Assembly: GCA_051861545.1 (NCBI GenBank)
Contig: JBIMKP010000024.1
Span: forward strand, 1-64,000
DNA: 64,000 nucleotides
Origin: CAISCU01 sp051861545
GTDB lineage: Bacteria > Bacteroidota > Bacteroidia > UKL13-3
Direction of reading: 5' to 3'
The position numbers and the translations under genes were made by a program. Position 1 is the stretch's first letter. Each line of letters starts with the position of its first letter. The notes under the pieces were generated by a model, which saw only the letters and a list, made by a program, of their open reading frames with translations, ran no database searches and was not told the DNA's origin. Positions 1-10,000 of the stretch are shown one piece after another.

Positions 1-81
1 AAGCTCAAGATGTATTTTTGGTAAACAATATTAAAAAGTTGGCTTAAAAGCGGTCAACGTAATTTAGGCTTTTACATCTCC

Positions 82-109
82 GCCAATAGCCAACAGCCAA
101 AAGCCAACG
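82..109. repeat. Heptamer tandem repeat GCCAAnA x4
   Basis: Four consecutive 7-bp units (GCCAATA, GCCAACA, GCCAAAA, GCCAACG) lie two bases beyond the stop of the minus-strand E2 gene. The fixed core is GCCAA and the sixth base varies. No coding role is visible. A pattern this short could be a remnant of a longer intergenic repeat or slippage; function unknown. Confidence 0.6.
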
Positions 110-111
110 TA

Positions 112-1473
112 TTAAATCTCCCTATTCACGTCCCAAGCTTCCATGTAATCAGCTATTCTACGCAAGAAACTTCCTCCTAATGAACCATCAACTACTCTAT
201 GGTCGTAACTTAATGAAAGGAACATCATGTGTCTGATAGCAATTACATCACCCATTTCAGTTTCTAATACTGCTGGTTTTTTCTTGATAGTTCCTGTTGC
301 CATAATAGCAACTTGTGGTTGGTTAATAATCGGTGTTCCCATAACGTTTCCAAATCCACCAACATTGGTAATTGTAAAAGTACCGCCGCTAATTTCATCT
401 GGACTTAATTTATTTGCTCTCGACCTAGTTGCTAAATCGTTTACCATTTTAGTCAATCCAACTAAATTCATCATATCAGCATTTTTAATTACTGGTACGA
501 TTAGGTTTCCACTAGGTAAAGCAGCTGCCATTCCTACATTGATGTTTTTTCGTTTGATGATATTGGTTCCATCAACCGAAACATTAATCATAGGGTAATC
601 TTTAATTGCTTTTACAACGCACTCAATGAACATTGGAGTGAATGTAATTTTCTCTCCTTCACGTTTTTCATAAATGCCTTTTGCTTTATTTCTCCACATT
701 ACCATATTGGTAACATCAGCTTCAACAAATGAAGTTACATGCGGACTTACATGCTTACTCATTACCATATGATCGGCAATTAGTTTACGCATTCTGTCCA
801 TTTCAATTACTTCATCACCACCACTTAAACTTACAGCAGGTTTTGCCGGGGCAACTGGTTTAGCAACCGGTGCTTCTACTTTAGGCGCTTCAACCACTGG
901 TGCAGCTACAGGCGCTGCTGAAGTAACAACTGGAGCGCTTTCAACTGGTGCTGCAACTAGAGCTGGAGCTGATGAACGATTTGCAACATAATCAAGAATA
1001 TCTCTTTTTGTTACTCTTCCTTCACTTCCTGTACCTGGAATATTTTCTAATTCTGCCATACTGATGTTCTCAGTTTTGGCAATATTTAATACCAATGGAG
1101 AATAAAATCTGCTACCTGAACTAGCAACTGTTGCCGTTGCAGTTTCAACTTGTTTGGTTATTTGTTGAACAGGAGTTGCGATTGCAGCAGGAACAACTTC
1201 TGCTTTAGGAGCAGGTGCTGAGGCGGCTGAACCTTCCATTTCAATAATGGCAATAGGTGCATTCACTGCCACTACATCACCATCGTTGAATAATTTCTTC
1301 TTTAAAATCCCTGCTTTAGGCGATGGAACTTCAGAATCAACTTTGTCGGTTGCGATTTCTAATACTGTTTCATCTACAGCAATTGCATCACCCTCATTCT
1401 TGGTCCAACGGATAATGGTGGCTTCGGCAATACTTTCGCCCATTTTGGGCATCACCAATTGAAATTCAGACAT
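112..1473 (-). CDS. 2-oxoacid dehydrogenase complex E2 (dihydrolipoamide acyltransferase)
   Basis: Core acyltransferase of a pyruvate, 2-oxoglutarate or branched-chain 2-oxoacid dehydrogenase complex; it moves the acyl group from lipoyl-lysine to CoA in the cytoplasm. Domains in order: a lipoyl domain (about 1-80) with lipoyl lysine K44 in the motif ATDKVDSEV; an Ala/Pro/Val linker; a peripheral subunit-binding domain (about 122-163) that docks E1 or E3; a second Ala/Pro/Val-rich linker; and the catalytic domain (about 225-453) ending in DHRVVDG with H425 and D429. At 453 residues it is normal for an E2 with one lipoyl domain. The first position of the usual HHxxxDG is Asp here, a common variant. 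E1 and E3 are not adjacent, so the substrate cannot be assigned; the single lipoyl domain and MPKMGESI start fit branched-chain or generic E2 proteins. Confidence 0.93.
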   Translation of the reverse strand: MSEFQLVMPKMGESIAEATIIRWTKNEGDAIAVDETVLEIATDKVDSEVPSPKAGILKKKLFNDGDVVAVNAPIAIIEMEGSAASAPAPKAEVVPAAIATPVQQITKQVETATATVASSGSRFYSPLVLNIAKTENISMAELENIPGTGSEGRVTKRDILDYVANRSSAPALVAAPVESAPVVTSAAPVAAPVVEAPKVEAPVAKPVAPAKPAVSLSGGDEVIEMDRMRKLIADHMVMSKHVSPHVTSFVEADVTNMVMWRNKAKGIYEKREGEKITFTPMFIECVVKAIKDYPMINVSVDGTNIIKRKNINVGMAAALPSGNLIVPVIKNADMMNLVGLTKMVNDLATRSRANKLSPDEISGGTFTITNVGGFGNVMGTPIINQPQVAIMATGTIKKKPAVLETEMGDVIAIRHMMFLSLSYDHRVVDGSLGGSFLRRIADYMEAWDVNREI

Positions 1474-1593
1474 GTAATTTTAATTATTTTGAAGATGGTT
1501 ACTTATTCTATTTCTATTTGTTTTTAATCTTTGTTTTTATAAAAGCTTAAAGGTCCAATATAAAAAATAAAATAGAGTTTCCTTCTGTGCCGA

Positions 1594-1624
1594 CAAATTT
1601 ATCTGAAATTCCCGATTGAAAAAA
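1594..1624 (-). promoter_or_regulatory. Candidate promoter for the E2 gene
   Basis: Read on the minus strand, TAAATTTG (1601 to 1594) matches the Bacteroidota -7 consensus TAnnTTTG. Nineteen bases upstream is TTTT (1624 to 1621), one mismatch from the -33 element TTTG. The leader would be about 110 nt. Inferred from pattern only. Confidence 0.4.
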
Positions 1625-1694
1625 CTTTTCAGGATTTTATCTTATCTATCAAGCAATTAAATCTAAAACTGCTGCCTTTTTTTTAACAAAATAC

Positions 1695-3590
1695 CTATTT
1701 CCAGTCGAATTGCATTTCAACCAACCTTTTATACAAGCCACTTTCCGACTGTATCAAGGCTTCATGTGTACCTGTTTCCTGAACAATTCCTTTGTCAATT
1801 ACTACTATCTGATTGGCATTTCTAACAGTAGATAACCTATGTGCAATTACAAATGAGGTTCTTCCTTTCATTAATCTTTCTAATGCCTCTTGAACCAATT
1901 GCTCACTTTCACTATCTAATGAACTCGTTGCTTCATCTAAAATTAAAATAGCAGGATTCTTTAAAATGGCTCTGGCTATGGCTATTCTTTGTCGCTGACC
2001 ACCAGACAATTTAACGCCTCTTTCTCCTACAATGGTTTCAAATCCTTCAGGAAATTTACTAATAAACTCTAATGCATTTGCTTGCTTTGCTGCTTCAATA
2101 ATTTGTTCATCAGTAGCTTCTTGATTTCCATAAGAGATATTTTCTCTAATAGTTCCACCAAATAAAATTACATCTTGAGGAACAAATGCCATCTGAGAAC
2201 GTAATTCTGTTAACTGAAAATCATGGCTTGTTATTCCATCAAACAAAATACTTCCACTTTCTTGGTCGTAAAATTTCAATAATAAGGATGCAATGGTACT
2301 TTTTCCAGCACCACTTGGACCAACTAAGGCAATTTGTTCACCTGGATTTACTTTTAAATTAATGCCTTTTAAAACTTGAATATCTTTTCTTGAAGGATAA
2401 GAGAATTTTACGTCTTTAAACTCAACTTCTCCTTTAATGATATGTGCAGGTTTAACAATTCTTTCATCTAAAATTAAAGGTTCACCATCTGTTCTTAATA
2501 GTTCTCTTACTCTTTGTGTGGCTCCCAATGTTTTTTGAAGGTTCGAAAACATGTCTGCAAAACCCGCAAAAGTACCGCCAACAAATGCAGAGAAGATAAC
2601 GAACATGGTTAAATCGCCGGTACTGAGTTCAGATGTTTGAATCATTTTGGCACCATACCACATTACAAATGATATCGCTCCAAAAACAGAAAATATCATA
2701 AAGCTCACAAATGCACCTCTATATCTTGCATTTAAAATGGCTGTTTCTACAACACTAAAAATACTTTTGGTATACCTTTTCATTTCGTTTGATTCAGCAG
2801 TAAATGCTTTTACTACAGAAATTCCAGAAAAAGTTTCTTGAACAATATTTCCACTATCAGCTAATTGGTCTTGTGCTTTGCGTGCCATTTTTCTGATACG
2901 CATTCCAAAAACAACTGCAACAATTGCTACCATCGGCACAACAGATAACATTACCAAGGCAAGTTCAGTTGAAATCCAAAAGATAAAAGACAGGCCAATA
3001 ACAAGTGTAAAAATTCCTCTTAAAAACTCTGCTAATGTAAAAGATATGGCATCCTGAATTTGTGATAAATCACTGCTAATCCTGCTACTTAACTCCCCTA
3101 CTCTCTGTTCAGAAAAAAACGACATTGGTTGTGAAATCAATTTGCCGTATAAATCTTTACGCATATCAGCCAGAGAGCGCTCTCCTACTTCTGTTAAAAG
3201 ATAAATTCGCATGAATGAAAAAATCATCTGAACAGTTAATTGCAAAAACAAGAGTAAAATAATTGTATTCAAACTCCATTGAACAGTTTTTAAATCAAAA
3301 CCGCCAAAACCGCCGCTCATCTGACTTTGTGGCAAATCTACTTTTACTCCAGGAGCTGCTGCATCAATCATTTTTCCTAACAAAAAAGGAAAAATCATGG
3401 TACTAAATGCCGACAAAGCAATAAAAACTAAACTAATAAAAAACTTTACTCGATACGGCTTTAAGTATGTAAACAATAAAAGCGTTTCTTTTAAACTCTC
3501 TTTTGATATTTTTACTTTTTCAACTTCTTTATCTAATTTACCGTTGCTATTATAACTACTTCTTTTTGCCATGATGTTTGTAAAACCCAA
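1695..3590 (-). CDS. ABC exporter, fused membrane and ATPase domains (MsbA-like)
   Basis: Half-transporter of the type IV exporter family, probably working as an inner-membrane homodimer that moves lipids, drugs or peptides outward. The membrane domain covers about residues 40-350 with roughly six helices. The ATPase domain covers about 385-625: Walker A GPSGAGKST at 424-432, signature LSGGQRQR, Walker B LILDEATSS and an H-loop AHRLS. A glycine-rich insert (GGFGGF) sits in the first periplasmic loop. The substrate cannot be told from sequence. The ATG at 3590 precedes a second ATG at 3572 (MAKRSSYN); the second is an equally good start. It lies 39 bp downstream of the AlaDH/PNT-family gene and may share its transcript. 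Confidence 0.9.
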   Translation of the reverse strand: MGFTNIMAKRSSYNSNGKLDKEVEKVKISKESLKETLLLFTYLKPYRVKFFISLVFIALSAFSTMIFPFLLGKMIDAAAPGVKVDLPQSQMSGGFGGFDLKTVQWSLNTIILLLFLQLTVQMIFSFMRIYLLTEVGERSLADMRKDLYGKLISQPMSFFSEQRVGELSSRISSDLSQIQDAISFTLAEFLRGIFTLVIGLSFIFWISTELALVMLSVVPMVAIVAVVFGMRIRKMARKAQDQLADSGNIVQETFSGISVVKAFTAESNEMKRYTKSIFSVVETAILNARYRGAFVSFMIFSVFGAISFVMWYGAKMIQTSELSTGDLTMFVIFSAFVGGTFAGFADMFSNLQKTLGATQRVRELLRTDGEPLILDERIVKPAHIIKGEVEFKDVKFSYPSRKDIQVLKGINLKVNPGEQIALVGPSGAGKSTIASLLLKFYDQESGSILFDGITSHDFQLTELRSQMAFVPQDVILFGGTIRENISYGNQEATDEQIIEAAKQANALEFISKFPEGFETIVGERGVKLSGGQRQRIAIARAILKNPAILILDEATSSLDSESEQLVQEALERLMKGRTSFVIAHRLSTVRNANQIVVIDKGIVQETGTHEALIQSESGLYKRLVEMQFDWK

Positions 3591-3629
3591 ATATCAGTCC
3601 ATAAAACTCAAACTGACATTTTGAACTTT

Positions 3630-4829
3630 TTATGCTACGTAATCTTCTAAATATTTAAACTTATCGCAGATTTTTCCATCTTTAGCAATGGTTGCATTTG
3701 CAATAATACCTTCATTGTCTTCAACCAATAAACTTGGTAATACATGCCTAATTAATTGTTCCCCAAATTCTAATGATGCATCGATTGGTAATTCGCAAGG
3801 TAAATTTGCTACAGATTGAATATCAATAACATTAGGCAAAAACGCAGGTACTTCTTTTTCCAATAATGGATTATAGCCATAAAATGCATCACCAATAACT
3901 GTACTTCTTAATGTTGATGGCAATGGTCCTGGAATATCACAAGTAATATCTGAAATAACTTTAATTCTAAAATCAGAACCTTTCATTTCTTCATGAGTGA
4001 AAAATGGAGCAATTCCTTCCTTCCAAAAAACAGCATTTACCATCACATCCGCTTTTTGATAAAATGGCTTGAATACACTCATATAATCTTCTGGATGTTT
4101 GTAAAAATCAGATTTATCCCAGAATCTACCATCTCTATGAGCATAATAATCTTCACTTCTTAAATGTACGTAAATGGCTTCGTTATAATCATCATTTAAA
4201 AACTCTTCCTGACTTACTTGATGTACTTTTAACTTCCTTAATAACTCCAAACTACCATGGCCAACACGACCATCACCACATAAAACTATGCGCATTGGAG
4301 GAAGTTTAATTCCTTCGTACTGACTAATCATATCAGCTAAATCCTTGCATTCATGTGCTGGCTTCATGGTATAATATCCGTACTTTTTACCCCACATCAT
4401 CAATGCATAATGTGTTCCAACTAAACCAGCAAAACGTCCAAATCCAATAATACGATTACCAGCATCCCAAACCAATGTTTCATAATCAACCATCCTGATT
4501 TTTTTATTCAGGATTTCTCTTAGTAAATTACGATTATGTGCTTGTTTTTTAATGGTATGAGAGAAAAACAAATAGGTTTTTTCAGGAATTAACTCGGCCA
4601 CAGGAACCTCTTTAACTCCGAGTAAAATATCGCACTCACTTAAATCTTCTGTAATTTCAATACCTAATTTACTGTATTCTTCATCAGCAAAACACCTATG
4701 TGCCGATGACTGAACAAGCACTTTGGTGCCTGGAAAAAACTGCTGCAAACTTACACACTGTTGCGGTGTAAGGGGTGTTCTGTGGTCGAAAGGTTTTTTG
4801 CCTTCTCTAATTACGCCAATTGTACTCAT
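3630..4829 (-). CDS. AlaDH/PNT-family NAD(P)-dependent dehydrogenase, Lys1-like
   Basis: A 399-residue cytosolic dehydrogenase of the alanine dehydrogenase / transhydrogenase-alpha / saccharopine dehydrogenase (lysine-forming) superfamily. The N-terminus IGVIREGKKPFDHRTPLTP carries the family's R-E-x-K pattern with a downstream R-x-x-L. The nucleotide-binding loop is GDGRVGHGS near residue 185. This loop and the overall length resemble yeast Lys1 more than bacterial alanine dehydrogenase. The true substrate in Bacteroidota is not settled, so I assign only the family. It is 74 bp after dnaG and 39 bp before the ABC exporter on the same strand. A palindrome lies just upstream of its start. Confidence 0.75.
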   Translation of the reverse strand: MSTIGVIREGKKPFDHRTPLTPQQCVSLQQFFPGTKVLVQSSAHRCFADEEYSKLGIEITEDLSECDILLGVKEVPVAELIPEKTYLFFSHTIKKQAHNRNLLREILNKKIRMVDYETLVWDAGNRIIGFGRFAGLVGTHYALMMWGKKYGYYTMKPAHECKDLADMISQYEGIKLPPMRIVLCGDGRVGHGSLELLRKLKVHQVSQEEFLNDDYNEAIYVHLRSEDYYAHRDGRFWDKSDFYKHPEDYMSVFKPFYQKADVMVNAVFWKEGIAPFFTHEEMKGSDFRIKVISDITCDIPGPLPSTLRSTVIGDAFYGYNPLLEKEVPAFLPNVIDIQSVANLPCELPIDASLEFGEQLIRHVLPSLLVEDNEGIIANATIAKDGKICDKFKYLEDYVA

Positions 4830-4837
4830 ACAGCCGG

Positions 4838-4869
4838 CGAAGTTAGTAAAATAAACTTTTGAAAAGTTT
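4838..4869 (-). promoter_or_regulatory. Palindrome overlapping a candidate promoter of the dehydrogenase gene
   Basis: A perfect 8-bp inverted repeat AAACTTTT-g-AAAAGTTT (4853-4869) lies just upstream of TAACTTCG (minus strand, 4845 to 4838), a variant -7 element nine bases before the start codon. A third half-site, AAACTT, follows within 10 bp. A one-base loop is too tight for an RNA hairpin, so a DNA-binding operator is the simpler reading. No -33 match is visible. Confidence 0.35.
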
Positions 4870-4903
4870 GAATAAACTTTAAGTCATACTATTGAGGCAA
4901 AAT

Positions 4904-6829
4904 TTATTCAAAAACTACTATCCCATTAGCTTTTGTTAATGCCGCTTCTCTTTCTTTTAGCAACATTACCATCGATAAACTCATGTTAATTTCTGTTTCA
5001 TCACCAATATCTTGTGCAGCTTTTAAGCTTTCCATGGCTTCAACAAACAACTTTTTCACTAAATGTAATTGAAGGTAAAACAAACAAGATTCAATATCTC
5101 TTTTTATAATAACCTCAGGTGCATCAGGAATAATATCATATTTCTCTTCCCATTTTTTGCTGATTTCATATCTTTCTGATAGCACACTTGCTGCAAAACT
5201 CGAAATCAATGGGTTTACATGCATTAAAAAATAACTCGCATTTATTTCTGAACCTGCTACATATAATTTCTGAATTTCTTCTGCCAACAAAATCATTACC
5301 TCATTTTCAAAACCAATTAAATTCTCATGAATCATTTTAAAAACCAATGATACAAATGTTTCGTTGTTTACTTCAAATTGAGCATGTTGCATCAATAATT
5401 TAAGTAAATGCTGCTCTTGTTTTAATGAACCTGTTTCTTTAACAAGTTCCTTAATTTCTTCTTCGTAGTTTAATGGCGCTGGCTCTTCTTTTACCCACTC
5501 TTTTTCTTTTTCACCTAAAAAAGATTTCCTCGATTTATTCAGCTCGGTAACCAAAACCTGCTCATTCATATCGAGCAAAACCGAACATTCTCTTATAAAC
5601 GCCATTCGTTTAATGGCATCAGGAATTTTACTGATACTTTCAACAATATCTCTGGTTACTTGCGCCTTTTTTATAGGATCGCCTTCACTCTCCTTTTGTA
5701 ATAATTGAACTTTAAATAAAATAAAATCACGAACAGCTGTTTTTAGATAGGTCCTAAATTCTTCTGAACCAACTTTTTTACAATACGAATCTGGATCTTC
5801 TCCATCAGGAAACAATACCACTCGAACATTTAATCCTTGCTCAAGTAACATATCAATTCCTCTGATACTGGCTTTTATTCCAGCTGCATCACCATCATAT
5901 AAAACTGTAACATTCTCTGTTTGTCGTTTTATTAGTTTGATTTGATTCTCTGTTAATGAAGTACCTGAACTTGCTACAACATTCTCAACATCTGCTTGAT
6001 GCAAACTTATCACATCAGTATATCCTTCAACCAAATAAACTGAATCGTGCTTTCTTATGGCATTTTTGGCAAATGAAAGTCCATATAATTCATTGCTTTT
6101 GTGATAAAGTAAGGTTTCAGGTGAGTTAACATACTTCGGACTTTTATCATCCTTTTTTAATTGTCTACCAGCAAAGGCAATAACTTTTCCGGTTGAACCA
6201 TGAATTGGAAAAATTACTCGACCACGATAGGCATCATAAATTTTACCTTGTTCAGATTTTTTAACCAAGCCCGATGAAAACAATATCTCTTCATTAAATT
6301 GAGATGCAATGGCAGAATCATGAAAAGCCGACCATTCATCTTGAGCATATCCCAGCTTAAATTTTCTAATAATGTCCTCTCTAAATCCTCTTTCTTCAAA
6401 ATACGAAAGGCCAATCATTTTGCCCGTATCAGAATTCCACAATTGTTCTTCAAAATAATTGATAGCCCAGTTATTGAGAATTTGAAGACTCTCTTTTTCT
6501 GTTTTGATTTGATGTTCTTGCTCAATATTGATATTCTCCTGCTTAGGCCAATCAACATTAAATCTTTCTGCCAAAGTTTTTAAGGCTTCTAAATAGCCCA
6601 AACTTTCGTTCTCCATCACAAAATTCACAACATTTCCTGCTTTACCGCATCCGAAACATTTATAAATCCCTTTACTTACTGAAACAGAAAATGAAGGACT
6701 CTTTTCTTGGTGAAATGGACACAATCCTTGCAAATTAGAACCTGCTCGTTTTAAACGAACAACATCACCAATCACTTGTTCAATGGGCGATGCCTGAATG
6801 ATTTCTTCTATTTTGCTTTGTGGTATCAT
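4904..6829 (-). CDS. dnaG: DNA primase
   Basis: Makes RNA primers for the replication fork, working with the DnaB helicase (encoded at 62.4 kb). The N-terminal CHC2 zinc finger uses C37, H40, C58 and C61 (CPFH ... CFGC). The catalytic core follows, with the TOPRIM motifs YLVEGYTDV and VLYDGDAAG carrying the metal-binding Glu and Asp residues. The last 200 or so residues form the variable DnaB-binding region. At 641 residues it is close to the usual 580-650. ATG at 6829 places the zinc finger at the normal distance from the start. It diverges from mfd across 227 bp. Confidence 0.97.
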   Translation of the reverse strand: MIPQSKIEEIIQASPIEQVIGDVVRLKRAGSNLQGLCPFHQEKSPSFSVSVSKGIYKCFGCGKAGNVVNFVMENESLGYLEALKTLAERFNVDWPKQENINIEQEHQIKTEKESLQILNNWAINYFEEQLWNSDTGKMIGLSYFEERGFREDIIRKFKLGYAQDEWSAFHDSAIASQFNEEILFSSGLVKKSEQGKIYDAYRGRVIFPIHGSTGKVIAFAGRQLKKDDKSPKYVNSPETLLYHKSNELYGLSFAKNAIRKHDSVYLVEGYTDVISLHQADVENVVASSGTSLTENQIKLIKRQTENVTVLYDGDAAGIKASIRGIDMLLEQGLNVRVVLFPDGEDPDSYCKKVGSEEFRTYLKTAVRDFILFKVQLLQKESEGDPIKKAQVTRDIVESISKIPDAIKRMAFIRECSVLLDMNEQVLVTELNKSRKSFLGEKEKEWVKEEPAPLNYEEEIKELVKETGSLKQEQHLLKLLMQHAQFEVNNETFVSLVFKMIHENLIGFENEVMILLAEEIQKLYVAGSEINASYFLMHVNPLISSFAASVLSERYEISKKWEEKYDIIPDAPEVIIKRDIESCLFYLQLHLVKKLFVEAMESLKAAQDIGDETEINMSLSMVMLLKEREAALTKANGIVVFE

Positions 6830-6952
6830 TTTTCTGAAAGCGTAAAAATAGCTTTTTTCGAGATGCTTTGTTGCTAAAAAATCAGGAAGATTTTATAACC
6901 AAATCAATATCAGATTTTTTATTCTTATTGTAAAATCTTCAAATCCATTCAC

Positions 6953-6982
6953 TTTCTTATGAAATTCAAATTCTTATCTTCG
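6953..6982 (+). promoter_or_regulatory. Candidate mfd promoter
   Basis: TTTC (6953-6956), 18 bp, then TATCTTCG (6975-6982) resembles the Bacteroidota pattern TTTG-N19-TAnnTTTG, with the TTCG variant of the -7 element seen at several other sites in this window. The predicted transcript starts near 6989 and begins almost directly with the hairpin at 6994-7022. Confidence 0.45.
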
Positions 6983-6993
6983 CCCAAAATGTC

Positions 6994-7027
6994 CCCGTGA
7001 TTTGCCAAAAACAATTCACGGGTTTTT
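6994..7027 (+). promoter_or_regulatory. Terminator-like hairpin in the mfd leader
   Basis: CCCGTGA (6994-7000) and TCACGGG (7016-7022) form a perfect 7-bp stem with a 15-base loop, followed at once by TTTTT (7023-7027). It lies between the predicted mfd promoter and the ATG at 7057, so it could attenuate mfd or stabilise its 5' end. dnaG diverges, so it terminates no upstream gene. Confidence 0.5.
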
Positions 7028-7056
7028 CGCTTTTGTTCATTTTAGAAATCTATTCA

Positions 7057-10000
7057 ATGAAAATTCAAGAATTATTAGAATTATATTGTAGTCAGGAAGA
7101 AGTTAATGCTTGTACACTTGCTATTCAACAGAATAAAGCAAGAGTTCATCTCAATGGATTAATGGCATCATCTTCAGCACTTATTGCCGCCTCAATTTTT
7201 CAACTTAAACAACAAACCCATGTTTTTGTATTTAATAATACAGAAGATGCTGGCTACTTTTATTCCGACCTTTCTAATATTCTCGAAGGTAAAACCTGTT
7301 TACTTTTACCATCTTCCTTTAAAAGAAATTTTATTCCTGCCACTTTAGAAAATAGTTTAGTTCTCGAAAGAGCTGAAACATTAAATCGTTTAAAACAAAA
7401 CAATAGAATTCCTGAATTAATTGTAAGCACTGCTGAAGCTTTAGCAGAATGGGTTATTAGTGAAGAGGATTTAGATAAAAATACTTACGAAATAAAACAA
7501 GGTTCAACACTCGATCTTGAATTCTTTATGGAGTTCTTAAATGAACATCATTTTGAAAGAGAAGATTTTGTTTATGAACCTGGCACCTATAGTTTAAGAG
7601 GTGGAATTATTGATGTATTCTCGTTTAGCAATGAACAACCTTATAGAATTGAACTTAATGATGATGTGATTGAGTCTATTAGAATATTTAATCCTCATGA
7701 CCAATTATCATTAAAAAAAGTTGATCGATTTTTTATCATTCCTCATGTTCAAAAAAACAGAGAAAAAGAACAAGTAGTGTTTCATTACTTACCTGAAGAT
7801 ACTTGTTTATGGTTCCATGATTTAAATTTAGGTAAAGACCAAATCACCAAAGGAATTGAAAAGGCAGATAAATGGTTTGAAGAAAATAAAGACCATGAAC
7901 TGAAAGAAAAATCAAGCAAAGAACTTTGGATGAACACTACTGATTGGTTAAAAGAAATCAATCGTTTTAGAATTATAGAATTTGGAACCAGAAAACATTT
8001 TCATCAAACAACAGCAAGTTTTCAATTCAATATTCAACCTCAACCGCTCTTTCATAAAAACTTTAAATTATTAATCGAAAATCTAAAACAAAATTCTTCA
8101 TCTAATTATACCAATTTAATTTTTAGTGAAAGTAGTCGACAGGTTGAAAGATTGTATACCATTTTCGAAGACCTTGATAAGGATGTAAAATTTGATCCGG
8201 TTTACCATGGTTTAAGCAATGGCTTTGTAGACAATAAACTAAAATTAGCTTGTTATACCGAACACCAAGTTTTTGACAGATTCTACAAAGGAAAAATTAA
8301 AGCAGGTTATTCAGGAAATAAACTAATTACATTAAAAGAACTTAAAGAACTAAAACCCGGTGATTATGTAACTCACATAGATCATGGTATTGGAAAATTT
8401 GCTGGATTAGAAAAAATTGAAATCAATGGACATTTGCAAGAAGCAGTTCGATTGGTTTATAAAAACAATGATTTATTATATGTAAGTATTAACTCACTTC
8501 ATAAGATTTCAAAGTATGTAGGTAAAGAAGGAACCGAACCTCGCATGAATAAATTAGGAAGTGATGCTTGGGAGAAACTAAAAAACAATACCAAAAAGAA
8601 AGTTAAAGACATCGCTCGTGATTTGATAAAACTTTATGCTACCAGAAAATCACAATCGGGTTTTGCATTTGCTCCAGATAATTACATGCAGATTGAACTC
8701 GAAGCTTCTTTTATGTATGAAGATACTCCCGACCAAAGCAAAGCAACTGCTGATGTAAAAAAAGACATGGAGAAACCAAATCCAATGGACAGACTAGTTT
8801 GTGGTGATGTTGGTTTTGGAAAAACTGAAATTGCAATTAGAGCTGCATTCAAAGCAATATCAGATAGTAAACAAGTTGCAGTATTAGTGCCTACAACTAT
8901 TCTTGCTAATCAACATTATAGAACTTTTAAAGAAAGACTTAAAGACTTCCCTTGTAATATTGATTATATCAATCGCTTTAAAAGTGCTGCCGAACAAAAA
9001 GAAGTTTTGAAAAAAGTTGCTGAAGGAAAAGTTGATTTATTAATTGGAACCCATAAACTATTAAGTAAGGAAATTAAATTTAAAGACCTTGGCTTGTTGA
9101 TTATTGATGAAGAACAAAAATTTGGAGTAGCAGCTAAAGAAAAATTAAAAGCTATTAAAACCAATGTTGATACTTTAACATTAACTGCAACTCCAATCCC
9201 TAGAACATTACATTTTTCGTTAATGGGTGCAAGAGATTTATCTGTTATCAATACTCCACCACCAAACAGGCAGCCTGTAAATACTGAAATGCATAATTTC
9301 AATGATGAATTAATTCATGAAGCCATTATGCATGAGATAGGCAGAGGTGGTCAGGTGTTCTTTGTTCATCATAGAGTAAAAGATATTTATGAAATGGCTG
9401 ATAGGTTGATGACCATTTGTCCTGGTATAAAAGTAGGTGTTGCACATGGACAATTAGAAGGAGAAAAACTTGAGGATGCTATGATTAAATTCATAGAAGG
9501 TGAATACGATGTATTGGTGGCGACAACCATTATTGAAGCTGGATTAGATATTCCTAATGCGAATACAATTATCATCAACAGTGCGCACATGTTTGGTTTA
9601 AGTGATTTACATCAAATGAGAGGTCGTGTTGGCCGTAGTAATAAAAAAGCTTTTTGTTATCTACTGGTTCCAAGTATTATGTCGTTAACCAATGATGCAA
9701 GAAGAAGATTACAAGCCATTGAAGAATTTAGTGAGTTAGGAAGTGGCTTTAATGTTGCTATGAGAGATTTGGATATTAGAGGAGCTGGAAATTTATTAGG
9801 AGGAGAACAAAGTGGTTTCATTGCAGAAATTGGCTTTGAAATGTACCATAAAATTCTGGACGAAGCCATTCATGAATTAAAAGAAGATGAATTTGCAGAA
9901 TTGTTTAAAGATGATCCGGGATTACAAAAACTAGAATCTCGCGATTGCAATTTAGAAACAGATTTTGAAGCACTCATTCCTGATGCTTATGTAAGAAATA

